Assembly: GCF_014656195.1 (NCBI RefSeq)
Contig: NZ_BNBY01000004.1
Span: 251,106 to 299,773, forward strand
Reading direction: 5' to 3'
From: Kitasatospora xanthocidica
GTDB taxonomy: Bacteria; Actinomycetota; Actinomycetes; Streptomycetales; Streptomycetaceae
DNA length: 48,668 bases
Under the pieces are notes generated by a model. It had not been told where the DNA came from. It was given only the letters and a program-made list of their open reading frames with translations, and ran no database searches. Of this stretch, positions 36,332 through 48,648 are shown piece after piece (the first letter of the stretch is position 1; every line of letters begins with the position of its first letter). Position numbers and translations under genes: made by a program.

Positions 36332-36896
36332 CCGCGAGGAAGTCCAGCGACGCCGCCCAGGCCCGCTCCGCCGCCTCCTCGTCGTAGTCCGGCAGCTCCG
36401 GGTCGGTGAACAGGTGCCCGGCGCCCCGGTAGCGGTGCACCTCCACCTCCGCACCGGCCCGCCGCATCCGCAGGTACCAGGCGTTCAGCCAGTCCTCCGG
36501 CTCGAACGGGTCCGGCTCGGCGATGTGCAGCTGGACGGGGATCTCGGTGACCGCGTCCTCCCGCAGGTCCGAGGTGCCGTGCAGGAGCAGCAGCCCGCGC
36601 GCCTTCTCGTCGGCCAGCGCCAGGTTCTGCGCGACCGCGCCGCCGAGCGAGAAGCCCGCGTACACCAGCCCGCCCTCGGACAGCGGCGCGGCCGCCGTCA
36701 CCGCGCGGCGCAGCACCTCCTCGCTGCCCCCGGCCGCCTCCTGGTACGCCTGCCCGTCCTCGATCGAGTCGAAGGTCCGGCCCTCGAAGAGGTCCGGCGT
36801 GTGCACGGTGTGCCCGGCGGCGCGCAGCCGGTCGGCGGCGGCGCGCACGGCGGGGCGCAGCCCGTAGGCGGAGTGGAAGAGGACGATCTGGGCCAC
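36318..36896 (-). CDS. Dienelactone-hydrolase-like alpha/beta hydrolase
   Basis: The 192-residue protein begins IVLFHSAYGLRPAV, as in dienelactone hydrolase family members, with nucleophile elbow GFSLGGA, acidic EPDPFEPED and catalytic His in YRGAGHLFTD. The nucleophile is Ser rather than the Cys of true dienelactone hydrolases, so the activity is probably a different ester hydrolase. The GTG at 36896 was chosen because AAGGA lies 8 bases upstream and the domain begins there; the open frame upstream has no ribosome site. Confidence 0.83.
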   Translation of the reverse strand: MAQIVLFHSAYGLRPAVRAAADRLRAAGHTVHTPDLFEGRTFDSIEDGQAYQEAAGGSEEVLRRAVTAAAPLSEGGLVYAGFSLGGAVAQNLALADEKARGLLLLHGTSDLREDAVTEIPVQLHIAEPDPFEPEDWLNAWYLRMRRAGAEVEVHRYRGAGHLFTDPELPDYDEEAAERAWAASLDFLAELAD

Positions 36897-37001
36897 GGTT
36901 CGGGTCCTTCGGCAGGGGAGGTCGGCTACCCACCCATGATCCCCCATGGCCCGACCCGCCCCCGGTGCCCGTCCGACGGACGCGCCCCGCCGCACCGCGC
37001 C

Positions 37002-37859
37002 CTACGACACCACGTCCTTGCGCGCGAACCCCCGGAAGGCCAGCGCCAGCAGCACCGCCGCGTAGGAGAGCGACAGCGAGACGCCCTGCACCATGCCGCC
37101 CCATTCCAGCTGCGGCTGCAGCGCGTCCGCCCACGCGTACTGCCAGTGCGCCGGGAGCCATTCCCGCAGGTCGCCGAGCGCGGTGACGGCGTCCAGCACC
37201 CCGGTGATGATCGACGCGAAGACCGCGCCGCCCACCGCGCCGAGCGGCGCGTCCGTCGCCGTGGACAGCCAGAACGCCAGGGCCGCGATCACGATCTCGC
37301 TCAGGAAGACGAAGGCCACCGCGATCGCGATCCGGGGCAGTGCCTCCCCGGCGGGCAGGCTGACACCGGCGGGCAGCTTGAGGTCGCCCCACCCGTAGGC
37401 GGCGGTCCCGACGGCCAGTCCGATCGCGGGCAGCATCACCACGGCGACCGCCGAGAACGCCAGCCCGACGACGAACTTGCGGGCCAGCAGCCGGGCCCGG
37501 GGCACCGGCGCGGCCAGCAGGTAGCGCAGCGAGGACCAGCTGGCCTCCGAGGCGACGGTGTCGCCGCAGAACAGCGCGACCGGGATCACCAGCATGAAGC
37601 CGGTCCCCACGAACAGCATGGTGACCGCGAAGTTGGCGCCCGAGGCGGTGGCCAGCTCGATGAAGGTGGTCCGGTCCGGCCGGCCCGGGGTGCCGCCGAT
37701 CTGGAAGGCGGCCAGCAGCACGAACGGCATGGCCGCCAGCACCCCGCCGATCACCAGGGTGCGGCGCCGGCGCAGCTGGCGCATCGCCTCCACCCGCAGC
37801 GGCAGGGTCCGGCTCGCCCGGTACCCCTCCGCGTGGTCAGCCGACACCACGGCGCTCAC
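37002..37859 (-). CDS. ABC transporter permease (ABC-2 type)
   Basis: A 285-residue protein with six predicted transmembrane helices, starting with a basic cytoplasmic segment (EAMRQLRRRRT). Typical ABC-2 features are FCGDTVASEASWSSLRYLLAAPVPRARLLARK. The GTG start at 37859 overlaps the stop of the fused hydrolase-ATPase gene by 4 bases, so this permease is almost certainly its transmembrane partner. Confidence 0.88.
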   Translation of the reverse strand: MSAVVSADHAEGYRASRTLPLRVEAMRQLRRRRTLVIGGVLAAMPFVLLAAFQIGGTPGRPDRTTFIELATASGANFAVTMLFVGTGFMLVIPVALFCGDTVASEASWSSLRYLLAAPVPRARLLARKFVVGLAFSAVAVVMLPAIGLAVGTAAYGWGDLKLPAGVSLPAGEALPRIAIAVAFVFLSEIVIAALAFWLSTATDAPLGAVGGAVFASIITGVLDAVTALGDLREWLPAHWQYAWADALQPQLEWGGMVQGVSLSLSYAAVLLALAFRGFARKDVVS

Positions 37860-40648
37860 TGCCCACCACCTCCGATCAACGACAGGAACGCGTCCTCCAG
37901 CCGGCGCTGCGGCCCGGCGCTCTCCACCGGTACGCCGAGGCGCACCAGCTCGGCCAGCAGCTCGCTGGCCGCCAGCCCGTCCAGCCGCACCAGCAGGCCG
38001 CCCTCGACGGCCTCCGCCGAGCCGACGCCGGCGAGCGCGGCGACCTTCCCGGCCGCCGACTCCGGGTCGTACGGCTCGGCGACACCGATCATCAGCAGCT
38101 CCGACGACCCGACGATCTCACCGACCGCGCCGGTCGTCACCAGCTGCCCGTGGTCCATCACGACCAGGTCCGTACAGCTCTGCTCGACCTCGGACAGCAG
38201 GTGGCTCGACACGATCACCGTCCGTCCGGCCGCCGCGTAGCGGATCATCACCTCGCGCATCTCCCGGATCTGCGGCGGGTCCAGCCCGTTGGTCGGCTCG
38301 TCCAGGATCAGCAGGTCCGGCATCCCGAGCATCGCCTGTGCGATCGCCAGCCGCTGCCGCATGCCCTGCGAGTACGTCCGCACCGCCCGGTCCAGCGCCT
38401 CGCCGAGCCCGGCGATGGCCAGCGCCTCGTCGAAGCGCGCGTCGGCCTCCGGGCGTCCGGTCGCCTGCCAGTACAGCCGCAGGTTGGCCCGCCCGGTGAG
38501 GTGCGGCAGGAAGCCGGCGCCCTCCACGAACGCCCCGACCCGGGACAGCACCGGCGCACCGGGCCGCACCAGGTGTCCGAAGATCCGGATCTCCCCGGCA
38601 TCGGGGCGGATCAGCCCCATCAGCATCCGCAGCGTGGTGGTCTTGCCCGCGCCGTTTGGCCCGAGCAGCCCGAGCACCTGCCCCTGCTCCACCCGGAAGC
38701 TCAACTCCCGTACGGCGTAGCGGTCCTGAGCGCCCTTGTAGCGCTTGCTCAGGCCGTCGATCCGCAGCGGCACCGCGGCCAGCTCCGGGTCGAAGTCCGG
38801 TCCGCCGGCCGCCCGTCGCCGCCGCAGTCGCGGCGCCAGCACCAGCCCCGCGGCCAGCAGCACGGCGGCCACCGGCAGCGCCCAGGTCCGCGCCGGCAGC
38901 GGCGCCGCCTCCGTCACCAGCTCCTCGACGGTCGGCAGGGTCACCGCCCCGGCCGGCGCGACCCGGTAGCTGGCCGGCTCGACGGGCGAAGCGTACGCGA
39001 GGTCGGTGGCGGCCAGCACCAGCCGCACCCGGTGCCCGGCCGGGAAGGTGTGGTCGACCGTCGGCAGCGCCACCGTGACCGTCCGTCCGGCGTCCGCGCC
39101 CGTCACCCGCAGCGGCGCGGCGAGCTGCTGCGGCAGCACCGCCTTGTCGTCCGGCCCGACGTCGTACAGCTTCGCGAACAGCACCGCGTCCGGCCGGTCC
39201 GCCGTCACCCGCACCGGCACGGTCGGCTGTCCGGTCAGGTGCAGCGAGGAGTCCAGCGGCGCCGAGTCGAAGGCGGCGTTCTGCCCGGGGAAGTCCAGCG
39301 ACAGCCCGGCGCCCAGCGAGGCCGCCTGGCTGAGCGCGCCGATGCCCGGCAGCGTCGAGATCCCCGGGGGCGCCCCGCCGGGCGGGTTGGCCACGGTCCT
39401 CTCCCCGCCGGCCAGCTCGACCGCCCGGGACCCGGTCCCGCCCAGCCCGGGGTACCGGTCGGCGGTGGCCCCGCGCAGCACGGCCTGGAAGCCGGTCGAG
39501 TCCACCCCGCCGGTCCTGGTCACCCGGAACGCCGGGCCGGTGTCGTCCCCGAGTCCCCGCAAGTAGTGGTCGAACCAGGCGGTGACCCGGGCGTCGACCC
39601 GTTCGCTGGTGTCGGTCCCGCCGTCGTGCCCGCCCGCGAACCAGTCCACCGCCACCGGCGCGCCGTTCGCGGCGATCGCCCGGGCGATCCGGTCGCCCTG
39701 GTCGAGCGGGAACAGCGAGTCCTGCTGCCCCTGCACCACCAGCGTGGGCGCCTTGAGCCGCTCCGCCACCGAGGACGGGCTGGAACGGTCCAGCAGTGCG
39801 ACGGCCTCCGGGTCGGCGTGCCCGGCGGTCGCGACCCGGTCGTACATCGCGCAGAGCGACTCCAGGAACCGCCCGCACCCGGTCTGCCCGTCCGCCACCG
39901 GCTTCGGCTCGCCGCCCTCGCGCGGAGCGCCGCCGGACGGCCCGAGACCGCCCGCCGAGCCGGGGGCGGCCGAGCCGGTGGTGAAGAAGATCCCGGCCCA
40001 CAGCTTCTTGAACACGCCGTCCGCCGCGCCGGAGCCCTGCACGCCCTGCGGGAACAGCGCGTCCGCCAGGTTCCACCAGGTGATCTGGGTGGCCACCGCG
40101 TCGATCCGGGGGTCGTAGGCGGAGGCGAGCAGCGAGATCGCCCCGCCATAGGAGGCGCCGGTGATGCCGACCTTCGGGTCGCCGGGCCCGTCGAGCCGCA
40201 CCTCGGGCCGCTGGGCCAGCCAGTCCACCAGGTGCCGGACGTCCTCGACCTCGCGGTCGGGCGCGTTGAGGCCGATCTTGCCGCCCGAGCGCCCGAACCC
40301 GCGCGCCGACCAGGTCAGCACCGCGTACCCCTGGCGGGCGAGCTGTCGGGCGCGCTCGCGCTCGCCCTCCTTGGAGCCGCCGAAGCCGTGCGCGAGCAGC
40401 ACCGCCGGCCGCGGGCCGTCACCGCTGGTGAAGAACGAGGTGTCCAGCTGGACCTGCTGCGCGCTGCCGGGCGTCTCCGGCATGCTGAGGAAACGGTCCT
40501 CCTCGCGGACGGTCTGCTCACCGCCGGACGCCACCGTTGCCGTACCCGCCGCGGCCACCGCCACCAGGGCCACCGCACCGGCCAGTACCTTGCGTCTGAC
40601 CGTCGCGCCCCGGCCTCGCCAGCGACGCCATGCCCCACCGAACTCCAT
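37856..40648 (-). CDS. Exported alpha/beta hydrolase fused to an ABC transporter ATPase
   Basis: The 930-residue protein joins two unrelated enzymes. Residues 20-41 form a signal anchor; 65-560 are an S15/CocE-like hydrolase with nucleophile S166 in GASYGGA, Asp in GQQDSLFP and His in GGHDGGT, plus a beta-sandwich; 578-600 is a transmembrane helix followed by RLRRRR; 610-930 is an ABC ATPase with GPNGAGKTTT, signature SQGM and Walker B LLILDEPTNGLD. Topology predicts the hydrolase outside and the ATPase inside. The overlapping permease gene completes an exporter. I infer export of a substrate or its processing at the surface. The ATG at 40648 has a weak ribosome site. Confidence 0.88.
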   Translation of the reverse strand: MEFGGAWRRWRGRGATVRRKVLAGAVALVAVAAAGTATVASGGEQTVREEDRFLSMPETPGSAQQVQLDTSFFTSGDGPRPAVLLAHGFGGSKEGERERARQLARQGYAVLTWSARGFGRSGGKIGLNAPDREVEDVRHLVDWLAQRPEVRLDGPGDPKVGITGASYGGAISLLASAYDPRIDAVATQITWWNLADALFPQGVQGSGAADGVFKKLWAGIFFTTGSAAPGSAGGLGPSGGAPREGGEPKPVADGQTGCGRFLESLCAMYDRVATAGHADPEAVALLDRSSPSSVAERLKAPTLVVQGQQDSLFPLDQGDRIARAIAANGAPVAVDWFAGGHDGGTDTSERVDARVTAWFDHYLRGLGDDTGPAFRVTRTGGVDSTGFQAVLRGATADRYPGLGGTGSRAVELAGGERTVANPPGGAPPGISTLPGIGALSQAASLGAGLSLDFPGQNAAFDSAPLDSSLHLTGQPTVPVRVTADRPDAVLFAKLYDVGPDDKAVLPQQLAAPLRVTGADAGRTVTVALPTVDHTFPAGHRVRLVLAATDLAYASPVEPASYRVAPAGAVTLPTVEELVTEAAPLPARTWALPVAAVLLAAGLVLAPRLRRRRAAGGPDFDPELAAVPLRIDGLSKRYKGAQDRYAVRELSFRVEQGQVLGLLGPNGAGKTTTLRMLMGLIRPDAGEIRIFGHLVRPGAPVLSRVGAFVEGAGFLPHLTGRANLRLYWQATGRPEADARFDEALAIAGLGEALDRAVRTYSQGMRQRLAIAQAMLGMPDLLILDEPTNGLDPPQIREMREVMIRYAAAGRTVIVSSHLLSEVEQSCTDLVVMDHGQLVTTGAVGEIVGSSELLMIGVAEPYDPESAAGKVAALAGVGSAEAVEGGLLVRLDGLAASELLAELVRLGVPVESAGPQRRLEDAFLSLIGGGGQ

Positions 40649-40764
40649 GGCCGCTGATCGTATCCGCCGTCCGGGTAGGCGCCCGATAAAGCCGCCGCCG
40701 ACGCCGACGGCCGCCGGGCCTTTCCGCCCGGTTCGCACCACTGTGCCCGAGTATCGTACGGCCC

Positions 40765-41784
40765 ATGCTCTGGCCGCTGATCTCGCTGCTCGCCATCGCC
40801 GCCGCCACCCTGGCGATCGGCTGGACCGTCGACCAGACCCTCCAGCGGATCGCCGCCCGGCAGCCCGGGGCCCCGGTCTGGGCACTGCTCCGCCGCTGCC
40901 GGATCCCGCTCCAACTCGCGGTCGTCTCGGCGCTGCTGCTCGTCGCCAGGCCACTGCGGCGGATCCTCCACCTGCACCAGGACGAGGGCGCGCACCACCT
41001 GGTCCTGCTCTGTCTGCTCGCCTCCCTCGGCTGGCTCACCGCGCGCGTGGTGTCGGCCGCCCTGGAGGCCCTGCTCGGCCGCTACGAGAGCCGCGTCGAC
41101 GACCCGGCCCGCGTCCAGCGGGCGCGCACCCAGATCGGCATGCTGCGCCGGGTGGCCGACGCGGTCGTCGTCGTGGTCACCCTCGCCGTGATGCTGCTGA
41201 CCTTCTCCGCCATGCGCACCGTCGGCGCCGGCCTGCTCGCCTCGGCGGGCGTCATCGGCATCGTGGCCGGCATCGCCGCCCAGAACACCCTCGGCAACTT
41301 CTTCGCCGGTCTGCAGATCGCCTTCGGCGACATCGTCCGGATCGACGACACCGTGGTGGTGGACGGCCAGCAGGGCACGGTCGAGGAGATCACGCTCTCC
41401 TACCTGGTGGTCCGCCTCTGGGACTACCGCCGGCTGATCGTCCCGGTCTCCTACTTCGTCAGCAAGCCCTTCGAGAACTGGACCCGCCGCGACCCCGGCC
41501 TGCTCGCCGCCGTCCTGCTCCACCTCGACCACAGCACCCCGGTCGACGAACTGCGCGCCACCCTGCGCGCCCGCCTCGACCGGCACCCCCTCTGGGACGG
41601 CGCCGAGTGGGCCCTCCAGGTCACCGACACCACCCCGAGCACCATCCTCGTCCGCGCCACCATGACCGCCCGCACCCCCGAGGACGCCGCCCAGCTCCGC
41701 TTCGACATCCGCGAACAGCTCATCGCCCACCTGCGCGACGAACACCCCGGGGCGCTACCCCGCGTCCGCACCGCCGACAGCTGA
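40765..41784 (+). CDS. Mechanosensitive ion channel of the MscS family
   Basis: The 339-residue protein has four N-terminal transmembrane helices, then the pore-lining helix with GLLASAGVIGIVAGIAAQ and NFFAGLQIAF, the MscS signature, followed by the beta domain VRIDDTVVVDGQQGTVEEITL and the cytoplasmic alpha/beta domain. It would open on membrane tension to release solutes after osmotic downshock. It is divergent from the hydrolase-ABC gene and followed by a strong bidirectional hairpin. Confidence 0.93.
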   Translation: MLWPLISLLAIAAATLAIGWTVDQTLQRIAARQPGAPVWALLRRCRIPLQLAVVSALLLVARPLRRILHLHQDEGAHHLVLLCLLASLGWLTARVVSAALEALLGRYESRVDDPARVQRARTQIGMLRRVADAVVVVVTLAVMLLTFSAMRTVGAGLLASAGVIGIVAGIAAQNTLGNFFAGLQIAFGDIVRIDDTVVVDGQQGTVEEITLSYLVVRLWDYRRLIVPVSYFVSKPFENWTRRDPGLLAAVLLHLDHSTPVDELRATLRARLDRHPLWDGAEWALQVTDTTPSTILVRATMTARTPEDAAQLRFDIREQLIAHLRDEHPGALPRVRTADS

Positions 41785-41808
41785 CCCGGCAGCCCCACCC
41801 GCGACAAA

Positions 41809-41844
41809 AAGCTCCCCGCGCCCCACCAGGGGCACGGGGAGCTT
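41809..41844. terminator. Bidirectional hairpin between the mscS-like and GNAT genes
   Basis: Fifteen of sixteen bases pair between 41809-41824 and 41829-41844 with a 4-nt loop. It lies between convergent genes and is preceded by a short A-run, so the opposite strand has a T-run. Confidence 0.8.
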
Positions 41845-41893
41845 CGCGACCGGCCGCCGTCCCGTTCCCCCGGTCCGCACGGCCCCCTGAGGG

Positions 41894-42379
41894 TTACAGC
41901 GCCCGCGTCATCGTCCGGTGCGGGATCCCGGCGTCCTCGTACACCGGCCCCTCGGCGACGTACCCCAGCCGCTCGTAGAACCCGAGCGCCTGCACCTGGG
42001 CGTGCAGCTCGACCTCAGCGGCCCCGCGCTCCGCCCCCGCGGCCTCGATCGCCCGCACGAGCTCCGCACCCAGGCCGGTCCCCCGGGCCGCCGGCAGGAC
42101 CGCGAGCCGCCCGAGCAGCACCCGTCCCTCGACGCCGCCGGTCAGCTTCCTGGCCTGGTCGCCGAAGATCAGCCGTCCGGTGCCGAGCGCGGTCCCGTCG
42201 GCCGCCACCGCCAGCAGGTGCGCCGAGGTGTCGTCGTACTCGTCGTACTCCAGCTCCTCGGGCACGTTCTGCTCGACGACGAACACCTCCCGGCGGACCT
42301 GCCGCACCAGGGCGAGGTCGTCCTCGCCCTCGGCGACCCGGATCGTGACACCCGGGAGGGCACCCGTCCCGGCGCTCAT
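41894..42379 (-). CDS. GNAT family N-acetyltransferase
   Basis: A 161-residue acetyltransferase-fold protein with the acetyl-CoA loop LLGRLAVLPAARGTGLGAELV and a C-terminal ALGFYERLGYVAEGP. The N-terminal VRREVFVVEQNVPEELEYDEYD is typical of the ElaA-like group. The substrate is unknown. The ATG comes one base after the RluD gene stop, so the two are coupled. Confidence 0.88.
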   Translation of the reverse strand: MSAGTGALPGVTIRVAEGEDDLALVRQVRREVFVVEQNVPEELEYDEYDDTSAHLLAVAADGTALGTGRLIFGDQARKLTGGVEGRVLLGRLAVLPAARGTGLGAELVRAIEAAGAERGAAEVELHAQVQALGFYERLGYVAEGPVYEDAGIPHRTMTRAL

Positions 42380-42380
42380 G

Positions 42381-43319
42381 TCAGCTCTCCTCGGCGATGA
42401 TGTCCAGCGCCTTCTGCAGGTCCTCCGGGTACTCGCTGGAGAACTCGACCCACTGCCCGTCCGCCGGGTGCTCGAAGCCGAGCGAGACCGCGTGCAGCCA
42501 CTGCCGGCTCAGCCCGAGCCGCTTGGCCAGCGTCGGGTCCGCGCCGTACGTCAGGTCTCCCACGCAGGGGTGGCGCAGCGCGGACATGTGGACGCGGATC
42601 TGGTGGGTGCGCCCGGTCTCCAGCTTGATCGCCAGCAGCGACGCGGCCCGGTACGCCTCGATCAGGTCGTAGTGGGTGACGGACGGCTTGCCCTCCTGGG
42701 TCACCGCCCACTTCCAGTCCGCGCTGGGGTGGCGGCCGATCGGCGCGTCCACGGTCCCGCTCATCGGGTCCGGGTGGCCCTGGACCAGCGTGTGGTAGCG
42801 CTTGTCGGTGATCCGGTCGTGGAACTGCCGCTTGAGGTCGGTGTACGCGCGCTCGGACTTGGCGACGACCATCAGGCCCGAGGTGCCGACGTCCAGCCGG
42901 TGCACGATGCCCTGTCGCTCGGCCGCGCCCGAGGTGGAGATCCGGTACCCGGCCGCGGCGAGCCCGCCGATCACGGTGGGGCCGGTCCAGCCCGGGCTGG
43001 GGTGCGCGGCGACGCCGACCGGCTTGTCGATCAGCACGATGTCCTCGTCGTCGTGGACGATCCGCATGCCCTCGACGTGCTCGGCGACGATCTGCACCGG
43101 GGCGGCGGGGGCGGGGATCTCGACCTCCAGCCAGGATCCGCCGGTCACCCGGTCCGACTTGCCGGCCACGGCGCCGTCGAGCGTCACCTTGCCGTCGGCG
43201 GCCAGTTCGGCGGCCTTGGTCCGGGAGAAGCCGAACATCCGGGCCAGGGCGGCGTCGAGGCGCTCGCCCTCCAGGCCGTCGGGAACGGGGAGGCTGCGGA
43301 TCTGCGCTGCGGTACTCAC
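42381..43319 (-). CDS. rluD: RluD-family 23S rRNA pseudouridine synthase
   Basis: The 312-residue protein has an N-terminal S4 RNA-binding domain ([21 protein letters not shown]) and a catalytic domain with the conserved aspartate in [13 protein letters not shown]. RluD-type enzymes isomerise uridines in the 23S helix 69 stem-loop; RluC/RluD assignment from sequence alone is uncertain. The GTG at 43319 is the start. It lies downstream of lspA on the same strand, in a conserved streptomycete order. Confidence 0.92.
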   Translation of the reverse strand: MSTAAQIRSLPVPDGLEGERLDAALARMFGFSRTKAAELAADGKVTLDGAVAGKSDRVTGGSWLEVEIPAPAAPVQIVAEHVEGMRIVHDDEDIVLIDKPVGVAAHPSPGWTGPTVIGGLAAAGYRISTSGAAERQGIVHRLDVGTSGLMVVAKSERAYTDLKRQFHDRITDKRYHTLVQGHPDPMSGTVDAPIGRHPSADWKWAVTQEGKPSVTHYDLIEAYRAASLLAIKLETGRTHQIRVHMSALRHPCVGDLTYGADPTLAKRLGLSRQWLHAVSLGFEHPADGQWVEFSSEYPEDLQKALDIIAEES

Positions 43320-43404
43320 CCGTACGAGTATGCCGGAAACACCGCCCTCCCCCGCGCGCCGCTCTCGCCGGGCCGTCCGGCCGGGCGAGCGGGAGCGAGC
43401 CGGG

Positions 43405-44118
43405 CTACTCGCCCTTGCCGCCCTGCTGGTGCACGGTACCGTCCGGGTTGCTGCCCCGGAAGGAGAGCAGCACGACCAGGATCCCGCCGCAGACGATCGC
43501 CGAGTCCGCGAGGTTGAAGACGGCGAAGTGCTGGACGGAGATGAAGTCCACGACGTGCCCGCGGAAGACGCCCGGCGAGCGGAACAGCCGGTCGGTGAGG
43601 TTGCCGAGCGCCCCGCCGAGCAGCAGCCCGAGCGCGATCGCCCACGGCAGGCTGTACAGCCGGCGGGCGATCCGCCAGATCACCACGATGACGGCCGAGG
43701 CGATCATGGTGAAGACGACGGTGAGCGCCTGCCCCATGCCGAAGGCCGCGCCCGAGTTGCGGATCACCTGGAAGGTGACGACGTCCCCGATCACCTTGAT
43801 CGCCGAGTGGTTCTCCAGCTTGGCGACGACCAGCAGCTTGCTGCCGAGGTCGATCAGGAAGGCGAGCACCGCGACGACCAGCAGGACCCCGATCCGCCGC
43901 GGACCCCGGGGCTTCTCCGCCACCGTCGGTTCGTCCACGGACGCCGCCTCGGACGGCTCGGCCACGGGCACCTCCACGGCATCGGCGGGGGACGGGACGG
44001 CGTCGTCCCGGGTCTGGGGGGAACCTTGCGTACTGATGATCCGCTCCGCTGCCGGTGGAGCTCCCCCGGCCGTAGGAGGGGGAGGGTGGTGGGCCGGTGA
44101 CGACCTGGACGCGTCCAC
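43405..44118 (-). CDS. lspA: Lipoprotein signal peptidase (signal peptidase II)
   Basis: This 237-residue integral membrane aspartyl protease cleaves prolipoproteins after diacylglyceryl transfer. The catalytic aspartates are in GNLTDRLFR and FNLADSAI, and four transmembrane helices follow a long N-terminal extension of about 72 residues, Ala/Pro/Glu-rich. The GTG at 44118 is the most upstream plausible start, so the true N-terminus may be shorter. The downstream RluD and GNAT genes are probably co-transcribed. Confidence 0.93.
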   Translation of the reverse strand: MDASRSSPAHHPPPPTAGGAPPAAERIISTQGSPQTRDDAVPSPADAVEVPVAEPSEAASVDEPTVAEKPRGPRRIGVLLVVAVLAFLIDLGSKLLVVAKLENHSAIKVIGDVVTFQVIRNSGAAFGMGQALTVVFTMIASAVIVVIWRIARRLYSLPWAIALGLLLGGALGNLTDRLFRSPGVFRGHVVDFISVQHFAVFNLADSAIVCGGILVVLLSFRGSNPDGTVHQQGGKGE

Positions 44119-44212
44119 GGTCGGGGCGGACGCGTCAGGCGACGTTACGGGGTCGAGCGTACGGCAAGCCCGACCCGCCGCGTCGCTCCGGTCGTCCGGT
44201 TCGCCGGCCGGT

Positions 44213-44758
44213 TCAGCGGCGTTCCTGCTTGGCCTTGCACTGCACGCAGAGCGTCGCCCGCGGGAAGGCCTGCATCCGGGCCTTGCCGATGGCCTGTCCG
44301 CAGGACTCGCAGGTGCCGAAGCCGACGCCCTCCAGCCGCCCCAGGGCCCGCTCGGTCTGGGCGAGGCTGTCGCGCGCGTTGTTGGCCAGCGCGAGCTCGC
44401 TCTCCCGCGAGATGTTCTTCGTACCGGCGTCCACCTGGTCGTCGCCGGCCCCGTCGTTGGAGTCGCGCATCAGGCCCGAGATGGCCGCCTCGGCGGCGTC
44501 GATCTCGTTCTGCAGCCGTTCGAGCTCGTTGATCAGCTCGTTGTGCAGCTCGTGGACCTCCTGGGTGGTCCACGGTTCCTCGCCCGGTCGGACCGGCAGC
44601 GTGGCCGGGTCGACGGCCTCGGCCCCGCGCGGTCCGGTGACGGTGTCGGTGCTGGACTTCGGTGCGGTAGTGGTCACGGTCCCCTCCCCTGGATCGACCG
44701 CCACGGCCTTGCGTGCCCGCTTGGTGGCGGTACCCGCGCCGGTTCCCTTCTCAGCCAT
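44213..44758 (-). CDS. TraR/DksA-like zinc-finger protein
   Basis: The 181-residue protein has a coiled coil (about 80-140) containing [19 protein letters not shown], followed by a four-cysteine zinc finger with CESCG and CVQCK, as in DksA/TraR proteins that bind the RNA polymerase secondary channel. The N-terminal 60 residues are low complexity and basic. The acidic tip residues of DksA are not evident, so the effect on transcription cannot be assumed. It has its own promoter-like sequence upstream. The ATG at 44758 fits best. Confidence 0.88.
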   Translation of the reverse strand: MAEKGTGAGTATKRARKAVAVDPGEGTVTTTAPKSSTDTVTGPRGAEAVDPATLPVRPGEEPWTTQEVHELHNELINELERLQNEIDAAEAAISGLMRDSNDGAGDDQVDAGTKNISRESELALANNARDSLAQTERALGRLEGVGFGTCESCGQAIGKARMQAFPRATLCVQCKAKQERR

Positions 44759-44819
44759 GGCTTCGACCCCATCTACGAACGAATCGAGCCGCCGGTTCCC
44801 GGCGGCTTCCAGTGCCGGA

Positions 44820-44848
44820 ACGATAATCCCGATCAAAACCGGTCACAA
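44820..44848 (-). promoter_or_regulatory. Sigma-70-like promoter of the DksA-like gene
   Basis: Read on the minus strand: TTGTGA (44848-44843), 17-base spacer, TATCGT (44825-44820), giving a leader of about 55 bases. The match is good in an AT-richer island. Confidence 0.5.
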
Positions 44849-45003
44849 CATGACATACCGACGCCTCATAACGATCCCACCCAGGCAGCCGCCCCAACCG
44901 CCACGCCCCTCGCGCTGACAGGGTTGTGCCCAGATCACCCCGGCCTAACCACCCTCTGACCAGCCCCGCCGCCCACCCCGGAGCGCCCCGCCCGGAAACG
45001 GTT

Positions 45004-45034
45004 TGGACAAACCGACTCGCCCGGCCGATACACT
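45004..45034 (+). promoter_or_regulatory. Candidate ileS promoter
   Basis: A -35-like TGGACA (45004-45009) and a -10-like TACACT (45029-45034) with a 19-base spacer precede the T-box leader; transcription would start near 45041. The spacer is a little long, so confidence is moderate. Confidence 0.45.
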
Positions 45035-45040
45035 GGGCCT

Positions 45041-45308
45041 GCAAGGCGCAGATGGGACGAGTAGCGACGTACGCAGCCACCAGCGACCCGGGGACGGTGC
45101 GAGCCCGGGGGTGTGCACGGCGGGAAGATCACCCCGGAGCCGCCGGAAGAACGGCCGCCGCGAAGCCCGCGACGGTCCGCTAGAACCGGCAGCAAGCCCA
45201 AACAAGAGGGCCGCGACGGCAGTACCGCGGCCAAGGAGGGTGGTACCGCGGAGCGGCGACACGCCGTTTCGTCCCTCCGGAGGATCCAGTCACAGCATCC
45301 GCCGGAGG
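45041..45308 (+). promoter_or_regulatory. T-box riboswitch of ileS
   Basis: The leader has the T-box consensus AGGGTGGTACCGCG at 45237-45250, where TGGTACC pairs with the 3' end of uncharged tRNA(Ile); the variable T fits an A discriminator. GATGGGACGAGTA at 45050-45062 fits the stem I start, and ATC at 45128-45130, followed by A, is a plausible specifier codon for isoleucine. After the T-box come GGAGG-containing segments rather than a U-tract, so it should act on translation by sequestering the ribosome site, as in actinobacterial ileS leaders. Stem borders are approximate. Confidence 0.85.
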
Positions 45309-45320
45309 TAGACGCCCGCG

Positions 45321-48449
<3,129 letters not shown>

Positions 48450-48460
48450 CCACACACCCC

Positions 48461-48496
48461 GAACCGCCGCCCGGCTCCCCAGCCGGGCGGCGGTTC
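48461..48496 (+). terminator. Hairpin terminator downstream of ileS
   Basis: A perfect 16-bp stem (48461-48476 with 48481-48496) with a 4-nt loop is 11 bases past the ileS stop; a short T-run follows. Confidence 0.8.
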
Positions 48497-48586
48497 CGTT
48501 TCCCCACCCCCACCCCCACACACCGGCGAGAGGGAGTGCTGCGGGAGGGGTGGCGCAGGGGGTGGCCCGGAGAGGGGCGTTGCGGG

Positions 48587-48648
48587 TGATTTTCAGACTG
48601 CCAACGGCGCCCAGCCCCGAACCCTCAGAGTCGGCAGTCTGAAAATCA
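48587..48648. repeat. 16-bp inverted repeat near the window edge
   Basis: TGATTTTCAGACTGCC (48587-48602) is repeated exactly inverted at 48633-48648, separated by 30 GC-rich bases. The arms are AT-rich in an otherwise GC-rich stretch. It may be a terminator, an operator or an element end; no gene is visible around it in the last 220 bases. Confidence 0.65.

Noticed and set aside
35882..36409. Plus-strand frame of 175 codons in the 35758-36317 spacer
   Set aside because: It is Pro/Arg/Ser-rich, has no ribosome site and runs over the antisense strand of the hydrolase gene.
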